The notes below the pieces were generated by a model. It worked only from the letters and a program-made list of their open reading frames with translations. It ran no database searches and had not been told where the DNA came from. Source: Amanita rubescens (taxonomy: Eukaryota; Basidiomycota; Agaricomycetes; Agaricales; Amanitaceae). From it: DNA of 64,000 nucleotides. The translations under genes were made by a program, and so were the position numbers. Shown in pieces: positions 23,201 to 35,376 of the stretch (position 1 is its first letter; every line of letters begins with the position of its first letter). The DNA lies in contig WION01000001.1 of NCBI GenBank assembly GCA_015039365.1, forward strand, positions 1,364,001 through 1,428,000, written 5' to 3'.

Positions 23201-24190
23201 AATCCCAGCGATACAATTACCGAAGTCCACGTCAGTCGCTTAAAACTCAGGGGTACAACAAGGACCGTGATGGCTATGACGACCGAGCTTAGAAAGGTAT
23301 TGCTGTGGGATCTGAACTCAAAAGAGCAGATAAGCGATATTGAATGCAATGAAAGGCCTCGGCGACCAAGGGTTATGCAGGGTTGTCGCGACGTTTGCCG
23401 TACTTGTGGTCACCCTCCTCTGGAAAATCTCTTTGTTTCATTTGCGCTCGAACAAAATGTCAGATTCCACCAGTTACTATTTCACGATCAGGGCAGATAT
23501 TGTTCTTGTTCACCCGGTCATCGTCCGCGATCCCTGCATGAAAAAACCAACCGCTCATCTCGCAGTGACACGACGGCCCTACAATCTTCTTCCGATGTTC
23601 ACTCGTTACGACCTCGTTTAGCTCCTGCAAACGAGACCAGCCTATTCCCTGTCTCGGGTCATGGGATATATCCACGCCGAACATCTGAGAGTGCCCGCCA
23701 TTCCTCGGAGATATTGATGGTACCATTCCCGGGCGAAGACTATGAATCAATTCATATTCTGGGAGCCAATGTACTGAAGCCTCCCGCACAAGCCTCCAAC
23801 TCGCTTTGGCGCAATCATTCGATTATGCATTTCTTAGACATTTCATGTGAAAGGGGGGACTGGGAGTTGACTTCCCGGAAAGTAATTGGTTTGCGACGGA
23901 AAGAACGCTCAAAGCAGCAAAAGACCAATGCTAGAAACGACCAGCAGTTAAATGGTTTACCCCTTTCCACTCTTGACCGTTGGGAAATATGGATATTTGA
24001 TCCCGCCACGTCGCGTCTGCAGACCTCCCTGCTATCAGCGATTGCCTCAAGAGAACCCATCGATGCCAAGTCATCTTCCGTCCCTAGAATGCCTTTCACG
24101 CGTGTTTCGTCATTGGTCGTCGCATCCCATTCCTACGCTTTGGTTGGTTTCGGTAATACCATTGGATTATTCACATTTTCCAACGTTTGA
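20243..24190 (+). CDS. SCAP-type sterol sensor (SREBP cleavage-activating protein)
   Basis: A multi-exon gene for a polytopic membrane protein of over 1,100 residues. An N-terminal membrane segment (VILISCVVITSLFYPALAIY) and a luminal region precede a sterol-sensing domain of several helices. This includes the exon junction ITMVPWELLPIVIIFVGAENMFNL and the helices around SYIIILGLMASISLG and FCVVAIVILIAHWFLAH. The last 600 residues have WD40-like repeats (VSVGLNNELMVYQ, AVGTRAGTVIVWMF, VASLENGSVVKWILE) and a Cys-rich CRTCGHPPLENLFVSF. SCAP escorts SREBP from ER to Golgi when sterol or oxygen is low. The best-fitting introns include 20305-20353 and 21105-21154. The SREBP partner is not in the window. 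Confidence 0.87.
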
Positions 24191-24425
24191 TATATATCAT
24201 ACATTATACTACCTCTGGTGTGTATCCACCTTGTACATCATATTCGGGCAGTTAGACTTTATGTTGACCAACACAGGTAACCTGGATCTATATGCGCAAT
24301 TTTTTTTTGTAATTAATATATTGTATCATAGCATCATTTCAATGACACCTAATAATTTTGATACAGTCCGATGGGCTGACTTGGATACTCAGTGGGTGCG
24401 ATGACTGCTCTTTCGTTAGAACTAG

Positions 24426-25147
24426 ATGGATCTCTATCTTATCCCTGATAATCCCGAGCATACGATTCTCGTATCGTCCAATGGCGTCGCCCATTACAAA
24501 ATTCGGACCGCCAGCAAGGTCTCGGTGCTCCAGCGACCCGCGGATTGCGAAGAGGAAAGCATCGTAGCAAAGATAGAGTGGCGCAATTGGGATACTCCGA
24601 CGATAATTAGAAGCACGCTCTTTGGCGCGTCGGAAGATGCTGTTGGAATGTACGGCAACAGCGCTGGCGTGTTCCTCACCCACTTTTTGTTCAAGAAAAC
24701 CCGATTTGGGCGGTACGTCGTTGTCAGCCTCCTTAGAAAATTATGAACAACGTTTTAATTTAGTTCCCGGTATTTTATCGGGAACGACGGGATGGAATAT
24801 AGATGGAAGATGGAAAGAGGTTTGGGGTTGATGGTATGTGGTTTAACGCGCATCCCATTATTGGCTTGTTTGTCGAGCTATAAAAAAAGCTTATCCAGGT
24901 CGACACCAACAAAGAGATTGCGCAGTACTCGAGACAGTTGATTAAGGAGGGTCTTTTTGCCCAAGAGAAAAGAGCTGTTCTTCGATTCCAGCCGTGCTCT
25001 CTGGACATTGACCTTATCATACTGTCGTTTTTAATTTTCGCAAAGAAGCGGCGGGATCGTGGGGGAGATGGGACAAAGTTGACACCTCACGATGAGGATC
25101 CTCAGGGTGATGGAGGGTTTTCTGGTGCTGAAGCCGGCGATGCATGA
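24426..25147 (+). CDS. DUF6593 family protein
   Basis: Three exons (24426-24712, 24764-24833, 24899-25147) encode about 200 residues. The start MDLYLIPDNPEHTILVSSNG, the central VAKIEWRNWDTPTIIRS, the spliced FIGNDGMEYRWKMERGLGL and the end FQPCSLDIDLIILSFLIFAKKRRDR follow the layout of the basidiomycete-specific DUF6593 family. The last hydrophobic stretch followed by KKRRDR might be a membrane or buried strand. The function of the family is unknown. It converges on HAT1 with 70 bases between stops. Confidence 0.75.
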
Positions 25148-25216
25148 TCAGCGTTTTAGTTTTGGATTATACATTTAATTAAACATAAAGCAACATTTCG
25201 AAAAAAATGCCCACAA

Positions 25217-26802
25217 TTAGGCGAACCCTGCCATCTTCAATATTCGCTGGTAATCGTCCTGCACAGTTTGAAATGTTTCTTCAAGTTTATCTAGTCTTTC
25301 TTGCTTCTCTAGTTGGGCAAGGATTTCCTGAAGACACATTAATATGATGGTCGATATTGGAACATGAACGCCTACAAAATTGAACCGGTATAGCCGCTCT
25401 TTGACTTGCAAGCGGTAAGCCTTATTATCACGAACGTCCGAGGGGTCCAACCGATACAGGATAAGCATTTCGACGAGTCGTTGGAACTGCCTCTAACGGA
25501 GTCAAGTTAGCGATGCTTTGAGCATATGTAGGCCGCACAAACCCCAGCAATCTTAAGATCCCGCCTCCATTTTTCAGCCCAAGCCTTGTTGGTGGGCGGA
25601 TTTAATTTTCCAGTGACCGCTCTTTTCTTACCCACTCGCCCACCACCATGGGATACAGCGTGCTCGCCAAAGCTTTCCTCCATAAACTTTGAATTGGATA
25701 GCAACATTTGGAGATCGTTCTTGTCTCGCAAATCTTCGAATGCTTCAGCGGGATCCTCGACCGTCAATTCAGCAATATGAGGCTGAGAACAAATATATCG
25801 GTAAATTGCCCTGTAGAGCTCAGCTGTTCAAGTCATGTCATGTAAAAGCGCATGTCAGTGTTTTATTGAACGTACAACCGTGCCCCTGCCTCTGATATGG
25901 AGGCAGAATAATGAACTGGCTAGTTTAAGGTGAATCTCTCTGCGTATGGGTGTTTTGGCATGACATACCTCAACCTCATCCGAACCTTTTCAGGAAAGTG
26001 GTAGAAATTGTAAAGAGATGAATAACCGACTAGATGATAAGTCGGGGATGCTGGATCGCTTTGCATTCTCTTTTCGTAGCTGCCGGCGAGGTGTGAATAT
26101 AACTCGCGTGCTGAATAAAGATGACTCACAGCACCATAAATTCCCAAGCATCCTCATCATCGTTGATGTACGAGCCACCTTCTATGTATAACAGAACAAA
26201 GAGCTGGAGTCGTCTATGATACTCTTTGAAGCCGGGAGTATCCCACGTAGACTGAAATAGTGAGGCTTGTGTTACTCGGGGACGGGGAATAATACGTACA
26301 TGGTACATCTCGAATTCGACAGCATCTTTACCCTCGGCTGAGGGACGGGTATACGAACATATCAAATCACCGTGAGGGCGAAAAGACAGAGTATCCTCGT
26401 CTACTTGTCGAATGAAAGCAGCCTCATCTTCGTAATAGCCTGTGGGTATGAACTTGGCGAGAGTTCCCTGTACGTCATCTACGGTCGAAGAAGGGAGTTT
26501 CTTGGAGTAGGAGATATTAAGATACTGAGTAAGGGATCCTGAAGCAAACTTTAACTTGTGGCAAGGATGAGTAAAGTGGCAAAGGAGAGAGAGAGAGAGA
26601 GGACATACGTCGATAGAAAGGTCAGTGTAACCGTATATCTTTTCGTCTTCACCATAGATGGGATAAGTGAAAGCCGGGTGAAAGATGATGTCTTTGTGAG
26701 CATGTGACACTGGTAGATGTTAGCGGGTGCGGAGACGGAGACGGATGACGGACCGAAGGAGAGACGGAGAGCATCGTTGGCGTCGGTTGTCCAGTCCGCC
26801 AT
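25217..26802 (-). CDS. HAT1: histone acetyltransferase type B catalytic subunit
   Basis: A multi-exon gene for Hat1, which acetylates newly made histone H4 (K5/K12) before deposition. Landmarks are MADWTTDANDALRLSF (ATG 26802), FHPAFTYPIYGEDEKIYGY, DLKFASGSLTQYLNISYSKK, EDAWEFMVLLYEKR, VGYSSLYNFYHFPEKVR and QFIILPPYQRQGHGSELY. The last has the acetyl-CoA-binding QxxGxG, assembled over two splices near 25840-25930. Then comes LTVEDPAEAFEDLRDKNDL with the catalytic Glu region. The C-terminus is a likely coiled coil ending RILKMAGFA. The start is 85 bases from the divergent SCOT gene. Confidence 0.92.
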
Positions 26803-26887
26803 TATGTTGACGCGTTGTTTGGTCCGCCCGCCTTCCCCGCTCGTATATGTATGTAATCCACTATACTCATGCATCTTATTCATCCCC

Positions 26888-28850
26888 ATGTTCTTCGCTT
26901 CTCTCACAAGAGTTCGCTTCATTCCCCTCCCCTCTCTCATCAGGCGCAATGCCTCCACTTCTTCCAAACTTTGCAGTTCCGCAGACGATGCTCTCCACGA
27001 CGTCAAATCCGGTGACGTCTTGCTCTGCGGCGGCTTCGGCTTAGCCGGCGTTCCAAGTCTGCATCTCTCTCTTCCCTTCCGTTCTCATCGGACTCACTGC
27101 AAATACAGATACTTTGCTGCAGGCAATCTCCAAACGAAAGGACCTCACCAACTTGACCGCCGTTTCTAACAATGCAGGCACACCTGACTCCGGCCTCGGT
27201 ATTTTGTTCATTTGCCGAGAGAGAATACGGCGCTGATCACTCACGCAGGCCTTCTGTTGAACAAGGAGCAAATAGGTAAAATAATCGCATCATACCCAGG
27301 AGGGTAAGGACATTTCAATGTATTCATTATCTATTCGCTGATCCACAGACAGTAACAAAAAGTTCGAGGCTCTTTATCTGAATGGCCAGATATCCCTGGA
27401 ACTCGTTCCCCAAGGCACTTTAGCCGAACGCATTCGGGCACACGCTGCAGGTATACCCGCAGTTTTTCACGCCTACCGGTGCAAATACCGCTGTTGAAGC
27501 GGGCACGATACCACAACGTTACAACCCTGGCGGTCTGTCGGCTGGCATTGCTACACCAGGTATAAAGAAGGAGGGCCGGGAATTCAATGGCAAACGATAT
27601 GTTCTCGAGACGGCTATACCCGGAGATTTTGCTCTTATCAGGGCATGGAAAGTTGACGAGGCTGGAAACTGTGTTTTCAGGTTCGCAATCATTTCCATGT
27701 CCTCGGATGTACGACTGAGGTTCGTAGATATGCGTCGCAGAATTTTAGCAGCTGTGATGGCAAAAAATGCCAAGGTCACCGTCGTCGAGGTCGGCTCCGT
27801 TTCATTTTATCAACAAATTCCTGGTTCTTATCTTGCTAGGCAGAAAACATAGTCCCCATTGGCTCAATATCCCCCAATGCTATTCACGTACCCGGTATCT
27901 ATATTGACCGTATTGTTCCCACCACTACGGAGAAGAAGATGGAGTATATCACACTCGCCTCTGAGACAACGTCGGCATCCGAAAAGGAAGACGCGAATTC
28001 CATTCGCCATCGTATTGCTCGGAGAGCTGCAAAGGAGCTCAAAGATGGTTATTATGTCAATCTGGGAATTGGCATGCCGACGTTGGTTCCAGAATACTTG
28101 GAGGAAGGCGTACGAGTTTGGTTGCAGAGTGAGAATGGTATCCTTGGGATGGGACCATACCCAACAAAGGAACAGTTGGATGCGTAAGTCTCGGACACTG
28201 TATTCGATTCACTGATCCGACCAAAATGACAGAGACTTGATTAACGCGGGTAAAGAGACAATAACACTCCTCCCCGGTGCTTCTGTTTTTGGTGAGTGTC
28301 AGACAGCCGTGTCTTTCAGGATGACTCATGACGTCGGTAGACTCTAGCGAATCGTTCAGCATGATTCGCGGTGGCCATGTTGATGCCGCGATTCTTGGCG
28401 TATGTCATTGCTAATCTCACGGGATCTTGTCTCATCACAATATCAGGCTATGGAAGTATCCCAGGCGGGAGATATTGCAAACTTTATGGTCCCAGGAAAG
28501 ATGCTTAAAGGTGGGGTTATTTGCACATTGCAGATCAATGACTTATTTTTTTTTGTCAAGGCGTTGGTGGAGCAATGGATCTCGTCTCCAACCCTGACAA
28601 GACCAAGGTTATCGTCACGATGGAACATTGTTTAAAGAATGGAAAGCCAAAGATCCTCAAAGAGTGCTCGCTTCCACTGACAGGGGCGCGAGCTGTGAGT
28701 ACGATTGTGACTGAGCTTGCGGTGTTTAGTGTGGACCGGGCAGGTGGTGTACTGGAACTGACGGACATTGCGAAAGGAGTGACGGTAGATGAGGTCAAGT
28801 CGAAGACAGGATGTGAATTCAAAGTTAGAGATGGGTTAAATACGTTTTAG
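26888..28850 (+). CDS. succinyl-CoA:3-ketoacid CoA transferase, mitochondrial (two apparent frameshifts)
   Basis: A multi-exon gene for SCOT, which moves CoA from succinyl-CoA to acetoacetate. The presequence [20 protein letters not shown] is basic and Arg-rich. The A half has [14 protein letters not shown] and [21 protein letters not shown]. The B half has [18 protein letters not shown] and the catalytic Glu in [12 protein letters not shown], with C-terminus [12 protein letters not shown]. Single extra bases break the frame near 27461-27462 (before [12 protein letters not shown]) and near 27752-27753 (RYASQNFSS into VMAKNAKV). Removing each restores family-like sequence. The second could be avoided by a weak GAG acceptor, but then a conserved stretch is lost. 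Confidence 0.9.
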
Positions 28851-28901
28851 AAGACGTACGTAATCAAGGAAGATAATGGCCGGGAGTAGCGAGTGATCGG
28901 C

Positions 28902-30178
28902 ATGGGTTGGCTGTCGTCTTTCTTCAGCGCAAACCGCCTGCGTCGACACGCGCTCTCTGCCACCCACGACGCCTTTGAACTACCAATAACTTCACCCGTT
29001 GCATCCTCTTACACGTACCCACCAACCGCTCTTTTACCCCCTCATCTTCATACCCCCGCTTACCCTTCTCTTACCGCAACCTGGAACAGGCTGCGCTTAT
29101 GGCTCACCCGCGAATACCCAGAACTAGGTGATACCCTCAACTATGGCATCCTGCCAGAAGACCTCGCCCAGATAGAGCTCCAGCTCGGATGCACCCTTCC
29201 TCCTGTCGTTCGCGAGTCCTACCTCTGCGTCGACGGCCAAGAGGCCGAGTCTGCCGCAGGCTGCTCAGAAGGTCTCTTTTTCGGTCTCACTCTTCTGCCT
29301 CTCGAAGACGTTCTAGAGGAGTGGCGCATGTGGCGCGAAGTCGATAATGATACTCAGACAGGCGCAAACTCCAAACTCAAAGAAGCCATGCAGTCCTTTC
29401 CTCCCGACTGGGTTCGCCGCGAATACTCTCAACGTGGTTGGATTCCCCTTATAGCGGACAAGCTAGGTAATTACGTTGGCATTGACCTCGCCCCAGACAA
29501 AGTCTGGCTCCTATGGCCAAGTCATCGTCTTTGGTCGAGACTTTGACACAAAAGTGGTTCTCTATCCAGGCGATGGTCCAGCGGGGTGGGCAAAATGGTT
29601 TGCCAATTTTGTGGACGAGCTCGAAAGCGGGGAAGGTTACGAACTCGGTCGAGCGGAGAGTAGCGATGATAGCGAAGATGATTTAGGCTATGAAAGCTAT
29701 TTCTACGATGGTAATGGTCGCGGTCAAGGCGACGGGGGCGGCGATAATGGTGCCGGCGGTGGTCTGCGACTGGGGGGAGAGTACAAGGGATGGAGTGTCA
29801 TGGAAGCATGGGCGGATAAAAGCATGCGGAAATGGCACGAAACTGGCATCGCTACAAGTCCCTTGTTTGAAGATGGAAAGGAGAAAGGTCAGCAGTCATA
29901 TGCTATCAAGACGAAGACTCTCATTATTAACTTGATTGTACAGGAACTGGGCGAAATGGCAGTTTCCACACTGGACGAACTGTCAGAGTCACCTCCACCG
30001 CTGGGAGATGTGACGAATATTGTAAAAACGAAAAGAAATTCCGAAGATAACAGTGTCTAAATTACCAGCACCAGCACTTGTAGATCTGCCGACGCGGCTG
30101 GACATTGAGCCAAGTCGGTCGCCCCCTCCACTGGATACGGAGGACGTTGAGCTTGGACAGAGAGAGGAGATAGCATAG
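28902..30178 (+). CDS. Knr4/Smi1-like cell-wall synthesis regulator (frameshifted)
   Basis: Starts MGWLSSFFSANRLRRHALS (ATG 28902). A Knr4/SUKH-type core follows: WNRLRLWLTREYPELGDTLNYG, EDLAQIELQLGCTLPPVVRES, YLCVDGQEAES, EGLFFGLTLLPLEDV, then GWIPLIADKLGNYVGIDLAPD. One extra base at 29504-29505 shifts the frame before GSYGQVIVFGRDFDTKVVL, which continues intact for 160 residues. A second extra base may exist at 30057-30058, because the next frame continues KLPAPALVDLPTRLD to a TAG at 30176-30178. In yeast Knr4/Smi1 coordinates cell-wall glucan synthesis with the Slt2 pathway. The C-terminal gene model is uncertain. Confidence 0.82.
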
Positions 30179-30253
30179 TCACTATAATACCCTTGTAATG
30201 AGCACGTGATAGATAGTTTACACGGTTCGCGTCGCGCGTTCTTCTAGTTCGCC

Positions 30254-32660
30254 ATGCCTTCCCTCCTCCGTATCCTCCTCCATCCCCTCGTCCCCCTCTC
30301 CGTCGCCGACGGCCAAGGCGACACTGGCTTCGATGTCGCTCTCCTCATCTCCCTATTTTGTACAGGCGGCTTCTGGCTCGTCTACCAGCGCTACCAGAGG
30401 ATGCACAACTCTCCAGTCCCATTCGATCACAATCCACCCCTAGTGCGCTTAAAATACTCTTTTTTTTCGCCTCTCCTTACGACCATCTAGGCTGCCGACC
30501 CTAAATACGAGGCACAGCCCATCGAAAACGCCAACCTGGAATCACATCTTGACGATAGGAATGAAAAAATCAAACCCCCTGCGAGTCTACCCGGCAAGCG
30601 CTACATTACCAGCTTTGATCCTGCTACTTCACTGCACATTGGAACTTATGTTGCCGACGATGAGAAAGATATCCAGGCCAAAATACGCAGAGCGGCGGAG
30701 GCGCAGAAGACCTGGAAGCAGACTACTTTTACTCAGCGCAGGCGCGTGGTTCGGAGTTTGTTGAAGTGGTTGGTTGATAACCAGGAAGTGTGCGCTCGAG
30801 TTGCTTGCAGAGACACGGGGAAAACGCGTACGTCCTGTCCTCCTTTGCTTTCCTTCCATCGTTGACCTGTTGGTAGTAATTGACGCTTCTCTGGGCGAGA
30901 TTCTTACCACTTGCTCGAAGATGGAGTGGTTGCTCAACCATGGAGAGCGAGTACTCAAGCCAGAGACCAGATCCAATCCCCTCATGTTATCGTACAAAAA
31001 GTGCGAAGTACACTATGTGCCCCTTGGCGTCGTGGCGGCAATCGTGTCCTGGAACTATCGTAAGAGTCTGCCTCATATTATTCTGTCACGAACTTGACGC
31101 GTCTTTCTAGCCTTGCACAATGCTTGGTCACCGATTCTTGCCGCAATTTTTTCTGGAAATGGCATTGTTCTCAAGTGCTCGGAACACGTCATTTGGTCAA
31201 CTATGTGGTTCGTAGACGCGATCAAACTTTGTCTTCAAGCCTGCGGACGTGACCCGGAATTGATCCAAGTCGTCTGCTGCTTCCCTGAACAAGCGCTCGT
31301 CTTGATAGAGTCTCCCTTGATTAAACATATCACTTTTATTGGCTCTGAGCACGTAGGCAGAATTGTGTGTAGACCAATAATTTTTTGACAGGATTTCTTG
31401 TCTAACTATCCATCCTCGCAGATTGCGCAGTCTGCAGTGAAGAACTTGACCCCGGTGACACTGGAACTCGGTGGCAAAGATCCTGCCATTATCCTTCCTG
31501 GAACTGACCTTGACAGGTGGATTAGCGTTTGGACACGCGGCATATTGTACGTTGCTACTCTCCCAATCTTTTTTTATTACCGTTAATCATTCTGTACCAG
31601 CCAAAACATGGGACAGAATTGTATCGGCATCGAACGTCTTATAGTGCACCACAGTCTCTATGATGAACTTCACGGGTTATTATCGGAGCGCGTTAAGAAA
31701 ATGCGCCCAGGCTCCGTTCTTGCTCAATCTCCCGAGGGATACGTTGCGACCGTGGAAGGTGGTGCTATGATTTCCGGTGATAGGTTCGAGGCCCTTGAAA
31801 GGATTATCGAGGCTGCAAACGAAGACGGTGCCAATATCGAAGGTGGAAAAGTGTACAAGCACAGTTATTTGAACAATGGATATTATTTCCAACCCACCAT
31901 TGTTGGCCCTGTATATCCCACTATGGATATAGCCAAGGAAGAGCGTAAGTACCTGTCCAGAAGCTTTTTTGAAAAAGTGGTCTAACTTTACCCAGTATTC
32001 GCACCTATTGCCGTACTAATGCCTTATGAGACTGTCGAAGAGGCCATTGAAATTGCGAATGGTACAAGGTTTGGATTGGGAGCAAGCGTGTTCGGTCCAG
32101 ACCAGGACGACTGTCTCAAGGTTGCCGAGCAGTTGGAGTGTGGGATGGTTTCCGTGAACGATTTCGGCGTTTTCTATGTAAGACCGTTCATAATGTTTGC
32201 TGGCGGTTGACTGACAGATAGCCCTAGGTCAAGTAGGTCGCTCAGTGAGATATGCTTGTTCAGTCAGCTGAAAATGTCTTCATAGCCAAGATTTGCCTTT
32301 TGGCGGTACTAAAATGAGTGGCTATGGTCGCTTTGGTAATTAATCCGACTTGTGAAGCGAGGCGATAGCTTACTTCGCCTGTTCAGGTGGACCAGAAGGG
32401 CTGCGCTCTTTGACCTACCCAAAGGCTATTGTATCTGATCGTTTCCCGACCCTGATTCAAACTAGTATTCCCAAGGTTCTTGACTATCCCCTTGGTTCAC
32501 TATCGCACAGCTGGTACGAACTTTGCCCGTGTCATTTACGCATCGCTAAACTATGATATACAGGAATTTCTTGGCTAATCTCATTCGCTTCTTGTATGCA
32601 GATGGATGGCGAACTCGTATCCGTAGTCTTGTGGAAGTTTCGCGTCTAGCTAACAAATAG
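30254..32660 (+). CDS. MSC7-type aldehyde dehydrogenase with N-terminal membrane segment
   Basis: A multi-exon gene for about 640 residues. The N-terminus has a hydrophobic segment (DVALLISLFCTGGFWLVYQRY), as in fungal Msc7-like ALDHs that sit on membranes. The ALDH core follows: YVPLGVVAAIVSWNYPLHN, FIGSEHVGR, the catalytic Glu in LELGGKDPAI and the catalytic Cys in GQNCIGIER. Then come YFQPTIVGPVYPTMDIAKEE, MVSVNDFGVFY and DLPFGGTKMSGYGRFGGPEGLRSLTYPKA, ending SRLANK with TAG at 32660. Between VFY and QDLPFGG the reading frame closes only if a 5-base exon is used (see 32228-32232). NAD(P)-dependent oxidation of aldehydes is inferred from the family. Confidence 0.9.
32228..32232 (+). other. 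predicted 5-base microexon in the aldehyde dehydrogenase
   Basis: The exon before ends at 32177 in ...TTC TAT and the exon after opens at 32286 with CCAAGATTTGCC. A direct join is out of frame. Using GTCAA (32228-32232), with acceptor CCCTAG before it and donor GTAGGT after it, gives FYVNQDLPFGG. This matches the usual FY-x-NQDLPFGG of the family. Both flanking introns (50 and 53 bases) have normal GT and AG ends, and a CTGAC branch-like site precedes the first acceptor. Confidence 0.65.
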
Positions 32661-32812
32661 GAATTGTTCTTGACGATACCGACGTGCTGTCATGCTTACG
32701 ACTTTGTGGATGCTACGGTATATGACCAATTGCGAATATAACAACAATTTAATAGCGCAACTACAGAACGAGACATGCATGATGAGTGAGAATGAACGTA
32801 AAAAAACAAATT

Positions 32813-34623
32813 CTAGGCTTCGGCGGTGCCCTTTTTGTACGCGACAAAATCATCCAGCAGTGTTGGCCATGCCTATAAATATCGTCAGTGGGTGAGTATG
32901 TTAGGGGAATTGGTATACCAACAGCATCTGGATCATAACCCTTGAGATCCGCATCTACTGTTTGGCAGAACTCGAGCATCTTGAAAAAGTTGGTGCGAAG
33001 GACAACAAATTGGCAGTGGGGGAACATACCATACTCCACAAGTCCTTGTTAACTGCCTTATATGTACCCTTGTCCTAAGAAAAAATGGAACGTTGGTACT
33101 TGAAACGTAAGCAATGTAAAAGGCTTCTGACCGTTATGAAACCCACTACTTCACCCATCAATGGATAGCGTGGGACTAGTAAAACAGACCACAACGTAGT
33201 TGCAGTCTGATTGAAACGACGGACATCATATCAGGTTGAACTTTTTCCTCTACGTGCAAAACTCACCTCCATATCAATGTTTCTCGAAGGCCTGACATTT
33301 GACTTAGATACGCGCATAGTAAGACATGTCTCAACCTTACGGTGGTTTTACCAAGGAAAAACTATACGTGTATAGTTCCTGGTATGCATTATCTGGTTTC
33401 TCGGCGTAGCCCCAGTACCTTGTTCTGTCGTAGGGCTCCTTTGAGTCTTTATTGCTCTTGCTCGCCGGACGCTTCAGTGGGGGATGGCCAAGAAGCAGGA
33501 TGTCGGTAATTTCTCGAACAAGAATGTTTAACTGAGACAAAGAGGAAACCCTACGCCAGTATATCAGCAAAAAAGGGGCATTGATTGATAGACGTCACCT
33601 GACTCACTTGAGAGCCTCCGTGCCTTTGATCCAGGCTTCTCTAGTTAGTTTCCCCATTTCTTCCGCGCCAAATTGCCAAGATAAGACAAACGGTAATACC
33701 CCATCCATTGGAATTTGCGCATCGTTACATAACTTTTCAAAGCCCTCCGGGCCCACTAGTTCCAGATTATCGGCGTCGGCATATGACGCAAAGATGTCGA
33801 GGGAGCGTTTCGAGTCGTACTTCGTTACTGCAGTATTACGTGATTTCAGCATGGATTTTTCTTTCACCTGTAATTTCGTGTTAGATGGCTAACGTAGAAA
33901 TACGAAATGGGTTCACCTTTTGCATTTTTCTCTTACCTGCGTCGGCATTGGTGTCGCTGTGCAGGTTCTTTATGTGAGAAGAGCAGCATAGAAAGGATAG
34001 GTAGGGCATGCGTGCAAGGCAGCACGCAGATCGACAACTTGACCGCCCAAGTCAAGGGAATCTGCCAGGTTGCTTTACGCTTGATGGACTAGTCACTACA
34101 CTCACTTGTTGCACTCCTGACTGGTCTCTGGTGCCTTGACACATGGGAATCAACCACGTGGCTATACGTGCGGATTATGTAAGACTTGATCCGCTAATTA
34201 GCCGCAAGGGATTTGACAGGGTAAAAAGGCAAGCACATACCCCACCTTGACTTTACTAGCACCCTGTCCTAGCTGTTTCTTTTTTCCTTTTGCACCAGAA
34301 GTACTCGCATTTGTAGTCTTGGACTTTTTCGTGCCGCGCGCACTCTGCGGAGGCATTACTTAACCACTCGACGAATGATACGTGTTAAGGACAGTAGCTA
34401 CCTCTGGAGCTCTGAAAACAAGAGATGTGTCTTAAGAGGCTGTCGTGAAACAGAACCAGTCTACTCACACGTTCGAATCGTTATCCGCTGCGCGTGTAGA
34501 TCTGGTGCTTGCTCTAGTGACTCTTGACGATGTTTCACCGGTGTTTTCCGCGCGTTTTCTCTGTACACGACGTCAGTATGCGAGGTCCAGAAACGATGGC
34601 CAAAGGCGTACCTTCGGTGGCAT
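32813..34623 (-). CDS. DCN1: DCN1-like protein (defective in cullin neddylation)
   Basis: A multi-exon gene for a co-E3 that helps Nedd8 transfer onto cullins. The start is MPPKRKRAENTGETSSRVTR (ATG 34623), a basic disordered region. It runs through a 10-base exon (GCTCCAGAG plus one base, about 34400) to SARGTKKSKTTNAS. The potentiating-neddylation domain follows: YDSKRSLDIFASYADADNL, LVGPEGFEKLCNDAQIPMDG, VLPFVLSWQFGAEEMGKLTREAW, RNIDMETATTLWSVLL, YPLMGEVVGFI, NKDLWSMMLEFCQTV and AWPTLLDDFVAYKKGTAEA. Several short exons make the model intricate, and the stretch about 33900-34240 is unresolved. The start is 90 bases from the divergent CIA2 gene. Confidence 0.83.
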
Positions 34624-34713
34624 CCCGGTACTCAAACTAGGCAAAACTCAGAATTAGAAAGGGAGGTTTCGCGTGACTTGTCACGCTAATTTAGGATCTT
34701 TGCTAATCGCGTT

Positions 34714-35376
34714 ATGCCAGGCGAGATGTACAACCCAAATCCTACCGTCTTCTCTCCGACAAAACATCAGGGTCGAAAATTGGACGCTAATTTCCAATCA
34801 ATTTGGCTAAATGCATCTCCGGAAGGGGCATACAATGCAGAAGAGGTCGAACCCATCGACCAGGACGAAGTCTTCGGTATGCTTCTGACGATAGTATCTT
34901 TGACGCGCATATTGATACGTTTTCTGCAGAACTAATACGCTCGATATATGATCCTGAGCACCCGAATACTCTCGAAGAGCTTCGTGTAGTATCTGCTCCG
35001 CAGATCACTATCAAGGAGAATCATATAAAGGTTGAGTTTACACCAACAGTACCCCATTGTGGAATGTCAACTCTAATCGGTAAAACGTGCAGTGCTTCCG
35101 CTGATGTAAGGCTAAAGAGGTATTCCAAGGTCTTACTATCCGCGTACGATTGCTTCGCAGCCTTCCTAGTCGGTTCAAGGTCGATATTTTCGTACAGCCT
35201 GGGTCGCACCAGAGCGAGCATGCTTGTAAGAGATTTCGTTCGTTCGTGACCAAGCTCAAGCTCCTGGCCTAGTGAACAAGCAACTAAATGACAAGGAAAG
35301 AGTCGCTGCCGCTCTTGAAAATCCCACTCTGCTCGAAACGGTGGAGCAATGTCTAACGCCCAAACAAGATCACTAA
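34714..35376 (+). CDS. CIA2: CIA2/MIP18-family cytosolic Fe-S assembly factor
   Basis: Four exons (34714-34876, 34930 onward, then two more) encode about 160 residues. The DUF59/MIP18 fold shows [76 protein letters not shown] and [18 protein letters not shown]. The Cys in PHCGMST is the conserved reactive Cys of the family. CIA2 works with CIA1 and MMS19 to insert Fe-S clusters into nuclear and cytosolic proteins such as DNA polymerases and helicases. Length and layout are normal. TAA at 35374-35376. Confidence 0.92.
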
